Source of the DNA: Allacma fusca
Taxonomy: Eukaryota > Arthropoda > Collembola > Symphypleona > Sminthuridae
Assembly: GCA_947179485.1 (NCBI GenBank)
Contig: CAMXBY010000077.1
Coordinates: 1 to 64,000 of the forward strand
DNA length: 64,000 nucleotides
Reading direction: 5' to 3'
The translations under genes and the position numbers were made by a program. The number at the start of each line of letters is the position of its first letter. The stretch's first letter is position 1. This document shows, piece by piece, positions 1-8,700 of this stretch. The notes under the pieces are model-generated. The model did no database searches and had not been told where the DNA came from. It saw only the letters and a list, made by a program, of their open reading frames with translations.

Positions 1-327
1 ATGGAGGGATTACTTTTTGGGGAATTTTGTTGAAGGATATAAACTATGTACGTAAAAACTTGAATTTCATTGAAATAGCGAAAATCAAAATTTCATCGAC
101 TTTCAAAAACTCAAAATCCTTATGGGATTTAACATTAACTTTTTTTGAAAAGACAGGTCCCCACCTGTGGTATCGTTTTAAATTTTGAAACTTTGGTGAC
201 GTGTCCTAGGAGAACGGGGCAAAATGCACTCGAGTTACATGAGTTTTGAAACATACTAGGTGAGTACTAAAACATGTGCTATGCTTTGTTTGAATCGGCC
301 TGTGCCATCCCAAAATGTTACCTTGTA
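1..327. other. Left flank, no gene recognised
   Basis: AT-rich single-copy-looking DNA. No reading frame with a recognisable domain, no RNA gene and no obvious tandem repeat is visible. A short G/C-richer patch around 160-220 has no family I can name. A partial, even more diverged copy of the repeat that starts at 328 might lie around 240-327, but the match is too weak to call. Confidence 0.5.
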
Positions 328-690
328 AGTACTTTTTAAAAATGTGCCGAAACTTTAACTTTTCCTAAACACTGCTCCTCAAAAGAAATTATTTAAAAAT
401 ATTTCGTAATATTTCGAAGGGATATTTTCTCTATGGTTCTTGTGACGGCATGATGAACGTCAAAATCGGACAAACGGTTCTAGGCTAACATCGGTAGTAT
501 GTTCTTTCTAAAAATTTAGAAAATATGCTCGAACTGTGTATTATTTGAACACTATTGCTCAAAACAAAATCTTTTAAAATCTTTCTTAATTTTTCAGACG
601 CAGATTTTCTCAATGGTTTTTCAATCAACATAGCATCACATGGTATTGTCAAACTTGTGTGAAGTAGCGTTGCAATTGGCGAGTTATGAT
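328..690. repeat. Two diverged direct repeats, about 181 bp apart
   Basis: Two blocks, about 328-508 and 509-690, can be aligned by eye with an offset near 181 bp. Shared landmarks in the same order are AAATGTGCCGAAC-like versus AAATATGCTCGAAC (340 and 521), ACACTGCTCCTCAAAA versus ACACTATTGCTCAAAA, then TATTTTCTCTATGGTT versus GATTTTCTCAATGGTT. Identity is moderate with small gaps, so this is an old duplication. It could be a degenerate satellite dimer, duplicated transposon ends or duplicated exon debris. No coding sense is evident: the 69-codon minus-strand frame at 485-694 matches nothing I know. Confidence 0.55.
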
Positions 691-1029
691 GCACAAAATG
701 TTTTGAGGGTACATGGGGGCAGTAGGCTTTAAAAGTATAGTACGCTTTTTAAGTGTTAGCTTTAATAAAATATTACATTCCGCTTACGTTTTGACTTTAA
801 ACCGGTTTGATCCTTGATCTTTGACAGTTTCAACGTAACAATTTGTTATCTATGTACATAAATTCTAGTATCTATGGAAATATAAGAATTTAAATGTAAT
901 TAATTAATAATAGTTACATTAATTCTTATGTATTGGTAGTTAGAGTATCTGGTTAGGTTTGAGTAAACTTTAATATCATGTGAATTCCAACATCGTGCAG
1001 TCCGTACCTCTGTTCTGTCCTTGGAAGTT
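691..1029. other. Unassigned flank with one hairpin
   Basis: AT-rich DNA without a supported gene. The only structure seen is the imperfect inverted repeat at 882-929, listed separately. Confidence 0.45.
882..929. repeat. AT-rich imperfect inverted repeat (hairpin)
   Basis: The left arm ATAAGAATTTAAATGTAA (882-899) is answered by TTACATTAATTCTTAT (914-929), whose reverse complement is ATAAGAATTAATGTAA. The arms match except for a two-base gap, around a loop of about 14 bp. This may be a small palindromic element or chance in AT-rich DNA; there is no GC-rich stem or U-tract context that would suggest a functional RNA. Confidence 0.5.
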
Positions 1030-1545
1030 GACGACCCTAATAGTTTACTGCTTTAATTCCTATTTTGCAGTAAAAAAGCACTCTCCAAAGTCAGATTGTA
1101 ATTGAATCCAATAGACTTCACCTATCCGGGATGGAAGTTTTATTGCGAAGTTTTGGGTTATGTCAGACCAGTCCATTTAAACCAACGTAGATAACTCCCC
1201 ATAATTGTACATCTTTTAAAGTTATTACTTCAAAAGATTCTCGTTATAATTAACTGATTTTTCAGTTTGTTTTTTACTGAACAGGCAAGAGACGGGAAAA
1301 TTTCGGGACTCAAATTCTATTACCGTGTTAATTCAGGAAGGTGTTTAGTTCGCATAATTTTAACTAGATTGCTTATCCTTGAGAAGGTTTTTTGGCACAA
1401 CTTTTTTGGCGGTCCCAATATTTTACTATTTTAATAACATCTTAATTTTCTGTCAGAAAAAGTACTTTTCGAAATAGGATTATAGTTGAATGCTGATTGC
1501 TTCGAGCCGACAGTCGTCTTGAAATTTTTAAATGAATTCACCCTT
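1030..1545. repeat. Second pair of diverged direct repeats
   Basis: The segments around 1030-1150 and 1410-1540 share an ordered set of words. These are CCTAATAGTTTACTGCTTTAAT versus CCAATATTTTACTATTTTAAT in shortened form, then GCAGTAAAAAAGCACT versus GTCAGAAAAAGTACTTT, then AGATTGTAATTGAATCC versus GGATTATAGTTGAATGC. A third, weaker copy may sit at about 1220-1330. Spacing near 190-200 bp is close to the 181-bp offset seen at 328-690, so the flank may hold the remains of an old repeat family with a period just under 200 bp. The alignment is by eye only. Confidence 0.45.
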
Positions 1546-1770
1546 TCATTACCATTCCCCTAAGAAAGAGTTCTGGGTTTTCGAGCCTTCATTTATTACA
1601 AAATTTGGAGCAATATTTTCTGAATCTTGCTTTCCGTTCTTACTTACTGTACATACCCGCAATTCTAAACGTAAGGACCTTTTGGATAGCTTACAATTAG
1701 TGTATAAAATTTCCTGCGTTCAAAAATATTTTTTTGAAAAAATAAAAATTTGTTGAAATAAACAACTAGG

Positions 1771-1833
1771 GACTGACTGACTGGATGATCATTCGTCGTC
1801 ACATCGAAGGATGACTGACTGTATATGACGTCA
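1771..1833. repeat. GACTGACT patch with a TGACGTCA palindrome
   Basis: GACTGACTGACTGGATGATC (from 1771) is followed by GGATGACTGACTG (about 1809-1821), so a direct repeat brackets about 20 bp. An 8-bp palindrome TGACGTCA lies at 1826-1833 and a TGATCA sits inside the patch. TGACGTCA is the consensus CRE for bZIP factors, but one isolated site in repeat debris is weak evidence for a regulatory role. A fragment of an interspersed repeat is at least as likely. Confidence 0.4.
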
Positions 1834-2402
1834 TATTTGTATGTATATATGGGTATAATATAATGCCATAGGCTGCTTTATTATTTAAGACTGCGTTCGT
1901 TTGCAAACTAAATATTAATTATTAGCAATTAGTCGACTTTGTTTACCTCGTTTTTTCGTCGAGATTGTGTTATTAGCCATCAGTAGTAACCATAATAAAA
2001 TTAGAAGATTAACAATGACTTCTACAGTTAACAAGTGAGAACCAAAAATCATCAGGTACTTGTACTTATTCTTGGGTAAAATCATATAGGTCAACGGTAA
2101 TTTGAAGTGGGTGACTCATTCGGTCAATAATTTTATAATAGTATAACAAACACATTTTTAAGAAGTAGAAAAATATTTTTACCTGTAAAATTTTGAAAAT
2201 CAATCTATTCCTGTTTGTGCCTTAACACTTCATATAAACAAAATCATAAAGAGCTGAAGTGGGGTATTGTGGTAAAATATGCAGGACAGAAAAGGTAACT
2301 TGACAGGCGAATGGGCGTATACGTAGGTATTACTTAAAAGCATTTTTAATTATAAAATTCACTGAAATCGCACGAAATAGCTTTTCGCAACATCCGCTCA
2401 TT
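1834..2402. other. Unassigned AT-rich flank
   Basis: No gene, RNA or clear repeat was recognised. Reading frames are short and interrupted in all frames. Confidence 0.4.
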
Positions 2403-2520
2403 GGGGGCCGTTCAAGTAATTCATAACGCAGGGGTAGTGGGTGGCCTTACAAAGTAACGTTATGCTTTGTTACGTGCAACGGGGGGTTGTAGATCACCTT
2501 GGTACGTAACGCAATGTTTT
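2403..2520. mobile_element. Interspersed-repeat remnant with TACGTAACG-type words
   Basis: The stretch combines a GGGGGCCGTTCAAGTAATTC start, G-runs (GGGGTAGTGGG, CGGGGGG), and repeated words AAGTAACGTTA, TTGTTACGTG and GTACGTAACGC. From memory, dispersed repeats in arthropod genomes carry this mix of 'CCGTTCAtaaattACGTAACGC', G-runs and GTTACG words. No family name is assigned and no coding capacity is left. The composition is clearly unlike the surrounding AT-rich DNA. The element type remains uncertain. Confidence 0.4.
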
Positions 2521-2744
2521 GATGATCCTTCGTACCTCTGAAAATTAAATGATTCGGGTTTTAAAGCTTCGATTTACGAGTTGGTGGTTCTATTATAGAC
2601 ACACGTAACGTAAATTTCATACATATACGATTTTGCACACATATTCTTGAAAACATTTGTGCAAGGAAAAACCATATTCGCCTTAAAGATTTCACATATT
2701 GTGCATCATTTATTGAATTTTGTTTATTAATTTGAAAATTGTAA

Positions 2745-2918
2745 ATGGCTCAATTTATTGCATGTGGAGTATGTTTCGAACCCCTTCGGAGTTCCCCGGA
2801 GGGGGATAAAGAAAGTGAATATCACGCTATAGCTTTAAGCTGTGGACATTTACTTCATAAATTCTGCCTGACTTCAGTTTTTAAAGCAATTGAAAATTTA
2901 AACGCAGGACATTATTGA
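2745..2918 (+). pseudogene. Truncated RING-finger protein fragment (57 codons)
   Basis: A short frame starting at ATG 2745 encodes Cys7-x2-Cys10, then Cys33-x-His35-x2-His38-x2-Cys41. This is the first six metal ligands of a RING-type zinc finger (C-x2-C ... C-x-H-x2-H-x2-C, RING-H2 order). The last Cys pair is missing because a stop falls at 2916-2918. RING domains recruit E2 enzymes in ubiquitin ligases, but without the final Cys-x2-Cys this fragment could not fold a complete RING. Either the rest was lost by frameshift or deletion, or the exon continues across an intron not visible here. The next open frame lies one base over (2911-3069). No promoter or splice sites were confirmed. RING-like proteins are also found as cargo of transposons, which suits the surrounding debris. 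Confidence 0.5.
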
Positions 2919-3069
2919 GTGTGTTTTACAAGGGTATGCAGACAGTGATGATGAAGACAGTGACATTGAAGTTATTGAAAATATTCCTGACTGGTTAAAA
3001 ATAGAGTATCACCCCGTGGGATATTTTAGACCCGTGCCCTCCCGGCCCGAAATTAAAGTTCAACAATAA
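2911..3069 (+). pseudogene. Acidic reading frame downstream of the RING fragment, frame +1
   Basis: This frame overlaps the end of the RING fragment by 8 bases and stays open for 52 codons to the TAA at 3067. It encodes an acidic stretch (Asp-Ser-Asp-Asp-Glu-Asp-Ser-Asp) followed by Ile-Glu-Val-Ile-Glu-Asn-Ile-Pro-Asp-Trp-Leu. Codon use looks protein-like and the join with the RING frame is a +1 shift, so the two were probably one gene now broken. It lacks its own ATG near the start. The last third runs into the CCCGGCCCG repeat patch and so may not belong to the original protein. There is no recognised domain. Confidence 0.35.
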
Positions 3070-3110
3070 AGCCCGGCCCGTAAAATTAAAAAAAGACCGT
3101 AGCCCGCCCG
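3029..3110. repeat. CCCGGCCCG direct-repeat patch, possible transposon end
   Basis: CCCGGCCCGAAATTAAA (3041) and CCCGGCCCGTAAAATTAAA (3072) are direct repeats 31 bp apart, followed by AGCCCGCCCGC (3101). A further CCCGTGCCC lies at 3031. The patch is a GC island in AT-rich DNA. Clustered GGCCCG words of this kind are seen near the ends of some hAT-type DNA transposons; this is inference, since no terminal inverted repeat pair or target duplication was found. Confidence 0.4.
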
Positions 3111-3406
3111 CTAATACCAGTCCAGCTTGTAATTTCATAGCTATATATAGACCCAGAACAATTTTCTAAATCAATTTTTCATTTTCGCCTTTGTTTGGGT
3201 GAAATTGGTAAGAGCTGGGGTTGCTTCCACTGCAGAATTCCTACAATTATGTTTGGCCAGAGTTGATGTCCCTCCTTGGCGCGATTGCCTGCGAAAATAT
3301 CCTGCACTCATTTCACTTCACATAATTTATAAACACCTATGTTCAACTAGTATCTGTTTAAGTGTTTTTCAAACTTGCATTCTTCCGATTATTTCCTGTA
3401 ATTTAA

Positions 3407-3775
3407 TTCGTTGACATTGAATGTCAAGGCTTTGTTTTAAAGTTAAAAAGGCAAACATTTGAAACTTGTTCCATGTATTCAAGTTATGTACTTCTACAAC
3501 CCGCTAAATTTACTTGGAAACAAAATGCAATAGAAATTATACCGAATAAGGCATGCTTACTATGTAATCATCCCCAAGTCTCGATACAACATTTAATTGT
3601 AGATTGTTCCAAACTTCAAAACTTAAGGGCCAAGCACAATTTAATGCAAGAACATCAAACCTCAGAAAGAACTTTCGGAAATCTGTTGTGTAGCTCGAAC
3701 CCAATTATACTAAGCAATCTATATCATATGTGTCTGGACATCAGTGCTATAATTACAAAAAACCTCAAGAAATAA
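3407..3775 (+). pseudogene. C-terminal end of a non-LTR retrotransposon ORF2
   Basis: The frame is open from 3407 (just after a TAA at 3404) to the TAA at 3773-3775. Its first ATG is at 3473, but a truncated internal start is more likely than a true one. Counting from that ATG, it carries Cys28-x2-Cys31-x8-His40-x4-Cys45. This is the C-x2-C...H-x4-C knuckle found at the C-terminus of the reverse-transcriptase protein of many LINEs (CR1, Jockey, R1 and I-like groups). The following Ser-Lys-Leu-Gln-Asn-Leu-Arg fits the usual stretch after the knuckle. The polymerase core and endonuclease are absent. Such 5'-truncated copies are the normal outcome of incomplete target-primed reverse transcription. 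The clade cannot be fixed from this fragment. Confidence 0.6.
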
Positions 3776-3920
3776 CTGAAAAGGATACTGAAAAGGAGAA
3801 AGAATTTGTGACAAATTGTATATCAAATAATTATAGTAAATGCAAATTATTGTAAAATTATGTGTACTTTTGTGTATGAGCAGACTCAGAAACACAATAA
3901 ACAACATACATACATACATA
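3407..3920 (+). mobile_element. 5'-truncated LINE insertion ending in (CATA)4
   Basis: The ORF2 C-terminal fragment is followed by about 130 bp of non-coding 3' UTR and then by four perfect CATA units at 3905-3920, preceded by CAATAAACAA. Short simple-repeat tails instead of poly(A) are typical of several LINE groups, including CR1-like and I-like ones. The stop codon, UTR and tail follow in the expected order on the plus strand, which supports one insertion. The left end is unclear: it may reach back to about 3115, but that part shows no recognisable protein. No target-site duplication was confirmed. Confidence 0.55.
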
Positions 3921-3964
3921 CTTCTACAACCCCTGATCCAGCATGCACCACACATGTAAGGCTT

Positions 3965-4175
3965 CCATCCGATCGGTTGATCCGCGGTTATCCGAGATCG
4001 GATATCCGAAATTTCGGATCGGATACACTACTTATCCGATCCGAACACAATCCGATCGGATCGGATCCGTACCCCTTATCCGGTCATCGGATTCGGATCG
4101 GATTTGGAAACGACTTTATCCGATCGGTTCGGATCACAACTAACAAATATCGGATAATCCGGAGGTTATCCGAAA
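3965..4175. repeat. Dense GATCGGAT/ATCCGATC cluster
   Basis: About 210 bp in which words of the GATCGGAT, ATCCGATC, GGATCC and TTATCCG type recur on both strands, including CGATCGGATCGGATCC. Because the words are partly self-complementary, the region can form several alternative hairpins. Clusters like this occur as subterminal repeats of hAT-type transposons, where they bind the transposase; that assignment is inferred. The cluster ends only about 100 bp before the satellite. The long frames crossing it (3860-4309, 3943-4143) exist because the repeated words lack stop codons and are not genes. Confidence 0.55.
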
Positions 4176-4278
4176 ATCACATTTTTAGCGCGTTCGAGCT
4201 ACCGAAGTATGCACCAACAAGTGCTTTTACGTGTTTTCTTAGTTTTGTGCTTCAAATTTACAGCGGTGTTTGTTTTTC
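4176..4278. other. Short unique spacer before the satellite
   Basis: About 100 bp of ordinary sequence (TAGCGCGTTCGAGC ... CAGCGGTGTTTG) separate the GATCGGAT cluster from the first satellite monomer. Homology to the satellite begins abruptly at TTTTTCAGAGATTATT (about 4275-4288). Confidence 0.6.
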
Positions 4279-5780
4279 AGAGATTATTAAAAATTCCCGC
4301 ATAAATTAAAAGTAAGCGATAATCTTGAATTCACTGATTCGTAGGAATTCAGCCATAATTTTAATTTCAGCGATTAATAAAAATTCAATTGAAAATTCAA
4401 ATTAAGCGATAATCTTTCATTTAGCTATATGTGGGAATTCAGCCATAAGTTTAATTTCAGCGATTATTAAAAATTCCCGCATACACTGAAAGAAAGCGAT
4501 AATTTTGAATTCACTGATTCGTAGGAATTCAGCCATAATTTTAATTTCAGAGATTATTAAAAATTCCCGCATCAATTAAAAGTAAGAGATAATCTTGAAT
4601 TCACCGATTCGTGGAAATTCAGCCATAATTTCAATTTCAGCGATTAATAAAATTTCATTGATAAATGTAAAATAAGCGATAAATAGAAATTCAAGTATAA
4701 ATTAACAGTAAGCGGTAATCTTTAATTCAGCCATATGCGGGAATTCAGCCATAAGCTTAATTTCAGCGATAATTAAAAACTTAAGCATAAATTAAAAGTA
4801 ACTGATAATCTTAAATTCAGCCATTTCTTGGAATTTAGCCAAAATTTTAGTTTCAGCGATTAATAAAATTTCAGTGATAAATGTAAAAAAACGATAAATA
4901 GAAATTCAAGTATAAATTCAAATTAAGCGATAATCTTTAATTTAGCAATATGTGGGAATTCAGCCATAAGTTTAATTTCAGCGATTATTAAAAATTCCCG
5001 CATAAACTAAAAGTAAGCGAGAATCTTGAATTCACTGAGTCGTAGGAATTCAGCCATAATTTTAATTTCAGCGATAATTAAAAACTTAAGCATAAATTAA
5101 AAGTAACTGATAATCTTAAATTCAGCCATTTCTTGGAATTTAGCCAAAATTTTAGTTTCAGCGATTAATAAAATTTCAGTGATAAATGTTAAAAAACGAT
5201 AAATAGAAATTCAAGTATAAATTCAAATAAGCGATAATCTTTAATTTAGCTATATGTGGAAATTAGCCATAGGTTTAATTTCAGCGATTATTAAAAATTC
5301 CCGCATACACTGAAAGAAAGCGATAATTTTGAATTCACCCATTTGCAGGAATGCAGCCATAATTTTAATTTCAGAGATTATTAAAAATTCCCGCATAAAT
5401 TAAAAGTAAGCGATAATCTTGAATTCACTGATTCGTAGGAATTCAGCCATAATTTTAATTTCAGAGATTATTAAAAATTCCCGCATAAATTAAAAGTAAG
5501 AGATAATCTTGAATTCACCGATTCGTAGAAATTCAGCCATAATTTTAATTTCAGCGATTAATAAAAATTCAATTATAAATTCAAAGTAAGCGATAATCCT
5601 AAATTCAGCCATTTCTAGGAATTCTGCCATAGGTTAATTATAGCGATTATTAAAAACTCAAGCGTAAATTGAAAGTAATCGATAAGCTTAAATTCAGCCA
5701 TTTCTAGGAATTCAGCCATAATTTTTGTACCAGCGATTACTTAAATTTCAGACAAAATGTCAAAAAACAAAAAATTAAAA
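4279..5780. repeat. Left edge of the array, irregular monomer order
   Basis: The first 1.5 kb contain both short and long monomers but lack the HOR landmark TTCTAGTATAAAC, first seen at 5781. Monomers are in non-canonical order, and several look like hybrids of two monomer types, for example 4370-4460, which begins like the S7 type and ends like an L type. Loss of HOR register at an array border is common, because the edge exchanges less with the interior. Confidence 0.75.
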
Positions 5781-8700
5781 TTCTAGTATAAACTGAACGT
5801 ATGCGATAATACTAAATTCAGCAATATGTCGAATTTCAGCCATAAGTGTAATTGTATCAATTTATTTGAGCATAAACATAAAAGTAAACGATATCTTAAA
5901 TCCATCTATATGTGGAAATTCAGCCATAAGTTTAATTTCAGCGATTAATAAATATTGAAGCACAAATTGGAAGTTAGCCATAATCTTTATTTCAGCCATT
6001 TGCTGGAAGTCAGTAATCTTTTTAATTTCAGCGATTAATAAATATTGAAGCACAAATTGGAAGTTAGCCATAATCTTTATTTCAGCCATTTGCTGGAAGT
6101 CAGTAATAATTTTAATTTCAGCGAATAATAAAATTTCATTGATAAATGCAAAATAAGCGATAAATAGAAATTCAAGTATATATTAACAGTAGGCGGTAAT
6201 CTTTAATTCAGCCATATGTGGGAATTCAGCTATAAGCTTAATTTCAGCGATAATTAAAAACTTAAGCATAAATTAAAAGTAACTGATAATCTTAAATTCA
6301 GCCATTTCTTGGAATTTAGCCAAAATTTTAGTTTCAACGATTAATAAAATTTCAATGATAAATGTAAAAAACGATAAATAGAAATTCAAGTGTAAATTCA
6401 AATAAGCGATAATCTTTAATTTAGCTATATGTGGGAATTCAGCCATAAATTTAATTTCAGCGATTATTAAAAATTCCCGCATACACTGAAAGAAAGCGAT
6501 AATTTTGAATTCACCCATTTGCAGGAATGCAGCCATAGTTTTAATTTCAGAGATTATTAAAAATTCCCGCATAAATAAAAAGTAAGCGATAATCTTGAAT
6601 TCACTGATTCGTAGGAATTCAGCCATAATTTTAATTTCAGAGATTATTAAAAATTCCCGCATAAATTAAAAGTAAGAGATAATCTTGAATTCACCGATTC
6701 GTAGAAATTCAGCCATAATTTTAATTTCAGAGATTATTTAAAATTCCCGCATAAATTAAAAGTAAGAGATAATCTTGAATTCACCGATTCGTAGCAATTC
6801 AGCCATAATTTTAATTTCAGCGATTAATAAAAATTCAATTAATAATTCAAAGTAAGCGATAATCCTAAATTCAGCCATTTCTAGGAATTCTGCCATAGGT
6901 TAATTATAGCGATTATTAAAAATTCAAGCGTAAATTGAAAGTAACCGATAAGCTTAAATTCAGCCATTTCTAGGAATTCAGCCATAATGTTTGTACCAGC
7001 GATTAATTAAATTTCAGACAAAATGTCAAAAAACAAAAAATTAAAATTCTAGTATAAACTGAACGTAAGCGATAATACTAAATTCAGCAATATGTCGAAC
7101 TTCAGCCATAAGTGTAATTGTATCAATTTATTTGAGCATAAACATAAAAGTAAGCGATATCTTAAATTCATCTATATGTGGAAATTCAGCCATAAGTTTA
7201 ATTTCAGCGATTAATAAATATTGAAGCACAAAATGGAAGTTAGCCATAATCTTTATTTCAGCCATTTGCTGGAAGTAAGTAATAATTTTAATTTCAGCGA
7301 TTAATAAAATTTCATTGATAAATGTAAAATAAGCGATAAATAGAAATTCAAGTATAAATTAACAGTAAGCGGTAATACTAAATTCAGCAATATGTCGAAC
7401 TTCAGCCATAAGTGTAATTGTATCAATTTATTTGAGCATAAACATAAAAGTATGCGATATCTTAAATTCATCTATATGTGGAAATTCAGCCATAAGTTTA
7501 ATTTCAGCGATTAATAAATATTGAAGCACAAAATGGAAGTTAGCCATAATCTTTATTTCAGCCATTTGCTGGAAGTAAGTAATAATTTTAATTTCAGCGA
7601 TTAATAAAATTTCGTTGATAAATGTAAAATAAGCGATAAATAGAAATTCAAGTATAAATTAACAGTAAGCGGTAATCTTTAATTCAGCCATATGTGGGAA
7701 TTCAGCCATAAGCTTAATTTCAGCGATAATTAAAAACTTAAGCATAAATTAAAAGTAACTGATAATCTTAAATTCAGCCATTTCTTGGAATTTAGCCAAA
7801 ATTTTAGTTTCAGCGATTAATAAAACTTCAGTGATAAATGTAAAAAAACGATAAATAGAAATTCAAGTATAAATTCAAATTAAGCGATAATCTTTAATTT
7901 AGCAATATGTGGGAATTCAGCCATAAGTTTAATTTCAGCGATTATTAAAAATTCCCGCATAAACTAAAAGTAAGCGATAATCTTGAATTCACTGAGTCGT
8001 AGGAATTCAGCCATAATTTTAATTTCAGCGGTTAATAAAAATTCAATTATAAATTCAAAGTAAGCGATAATCCTAAATTCAGCCATTTCTAGGAATTCAG
8101 CCATAGGTTAATTATAGCGATTTTTAAAAACTCAAGCGTAAATTGAAAGTAATCGATAAGCATAAATTCAGCCATTTCTAGGAATTCAGCCATAATTTTT
8201 GTACCAGCGATTAATTAAATTTCCGACAAAATGTCAAAAAACGAAAAATAGATATTCTAGTATAAACTGAACGTAAGCGATAATACTAAATTCAGCAATA
8301 TGTCGAACTTCAGCCATAAGTGTAATTGTATTAATTTATTTGAGCATAAACATAAAAGTAAGCGATATCTTAAATTCATCTATATGTGGAAATTCAGCCA
8401 TAAGTTTAATTTTAGCGATTAATAAATATTGAAGCACAAATTGGAAGTTAGCCATAATCTTTAATTCAGCCATTTGCTGGAAGTCAGTAATAATTTTAAT
8501 TTCAGCGAATAATCAAATTTCATTGATAAATAAAAAATAAGCGATAAATAGAAATTCAAGTATAAATTAACAGTAAGCGGTAATCTTTAATTCAGCCATA
8601 TGTGGGAATTCAGCCACAAGCTTAATTTCAGCGATAATTAAAAACTTAAGCATAAATTAAAAGTAACTGATAATCTAAAATTCAGCCATTTCTTGGAATT

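Noticed and set aside
485..694. 69-codon minus-strand frame
   Set aside because: It lies inside a diverged direct repeat and nothing protein-like is conserved between the two repeat copies.
1532..1756. 74-codon plus-strand frame
   Set aside because: It overlaps the diverged direct repeat, shows no domain or signal sequence, and has an AT-rich low-complexity end.
1826..1833. TGACGTCA as a functional CRE promoter element
   Set aside because: A single palindrome without a downstream gene, TATA context or second site; chance or repeat-borne occurrence is more likely.
3199..3414. 71-codon plus-strand frame next to the LINE fragment
   Set aside because: It could be an upstream part of the LINE, but I see no reverse-transcriptase motif and it ends in a different frame from the Cys/His fragment. 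Too weak to annotate.
3719..3955. 78-codon minus-strand frame
   Set aside because: It lies antisense to the LINE 3' end and CATA tail and has no protein features of its own.
3860..4309. 149-codon plus-strand frame and the overlapping 66-codon frame at 3943-4143
   Set aside because: They cross a LINE tail, the GATCGGAT repeat cluster and the satellite border. The open frame results from repeated words without stops.
6273..6662. 129-codon minus-strand reading frame and its relatives across the array (for example 12930-13241, 20282-20509, 26632-26841, 56537-56728)
   Set aside because: They are translations of satellite monomers with a hexapeptide period. Start and stop positions are set by frame-shifting monomer lengths, and no domain or conserved gene structure is present.
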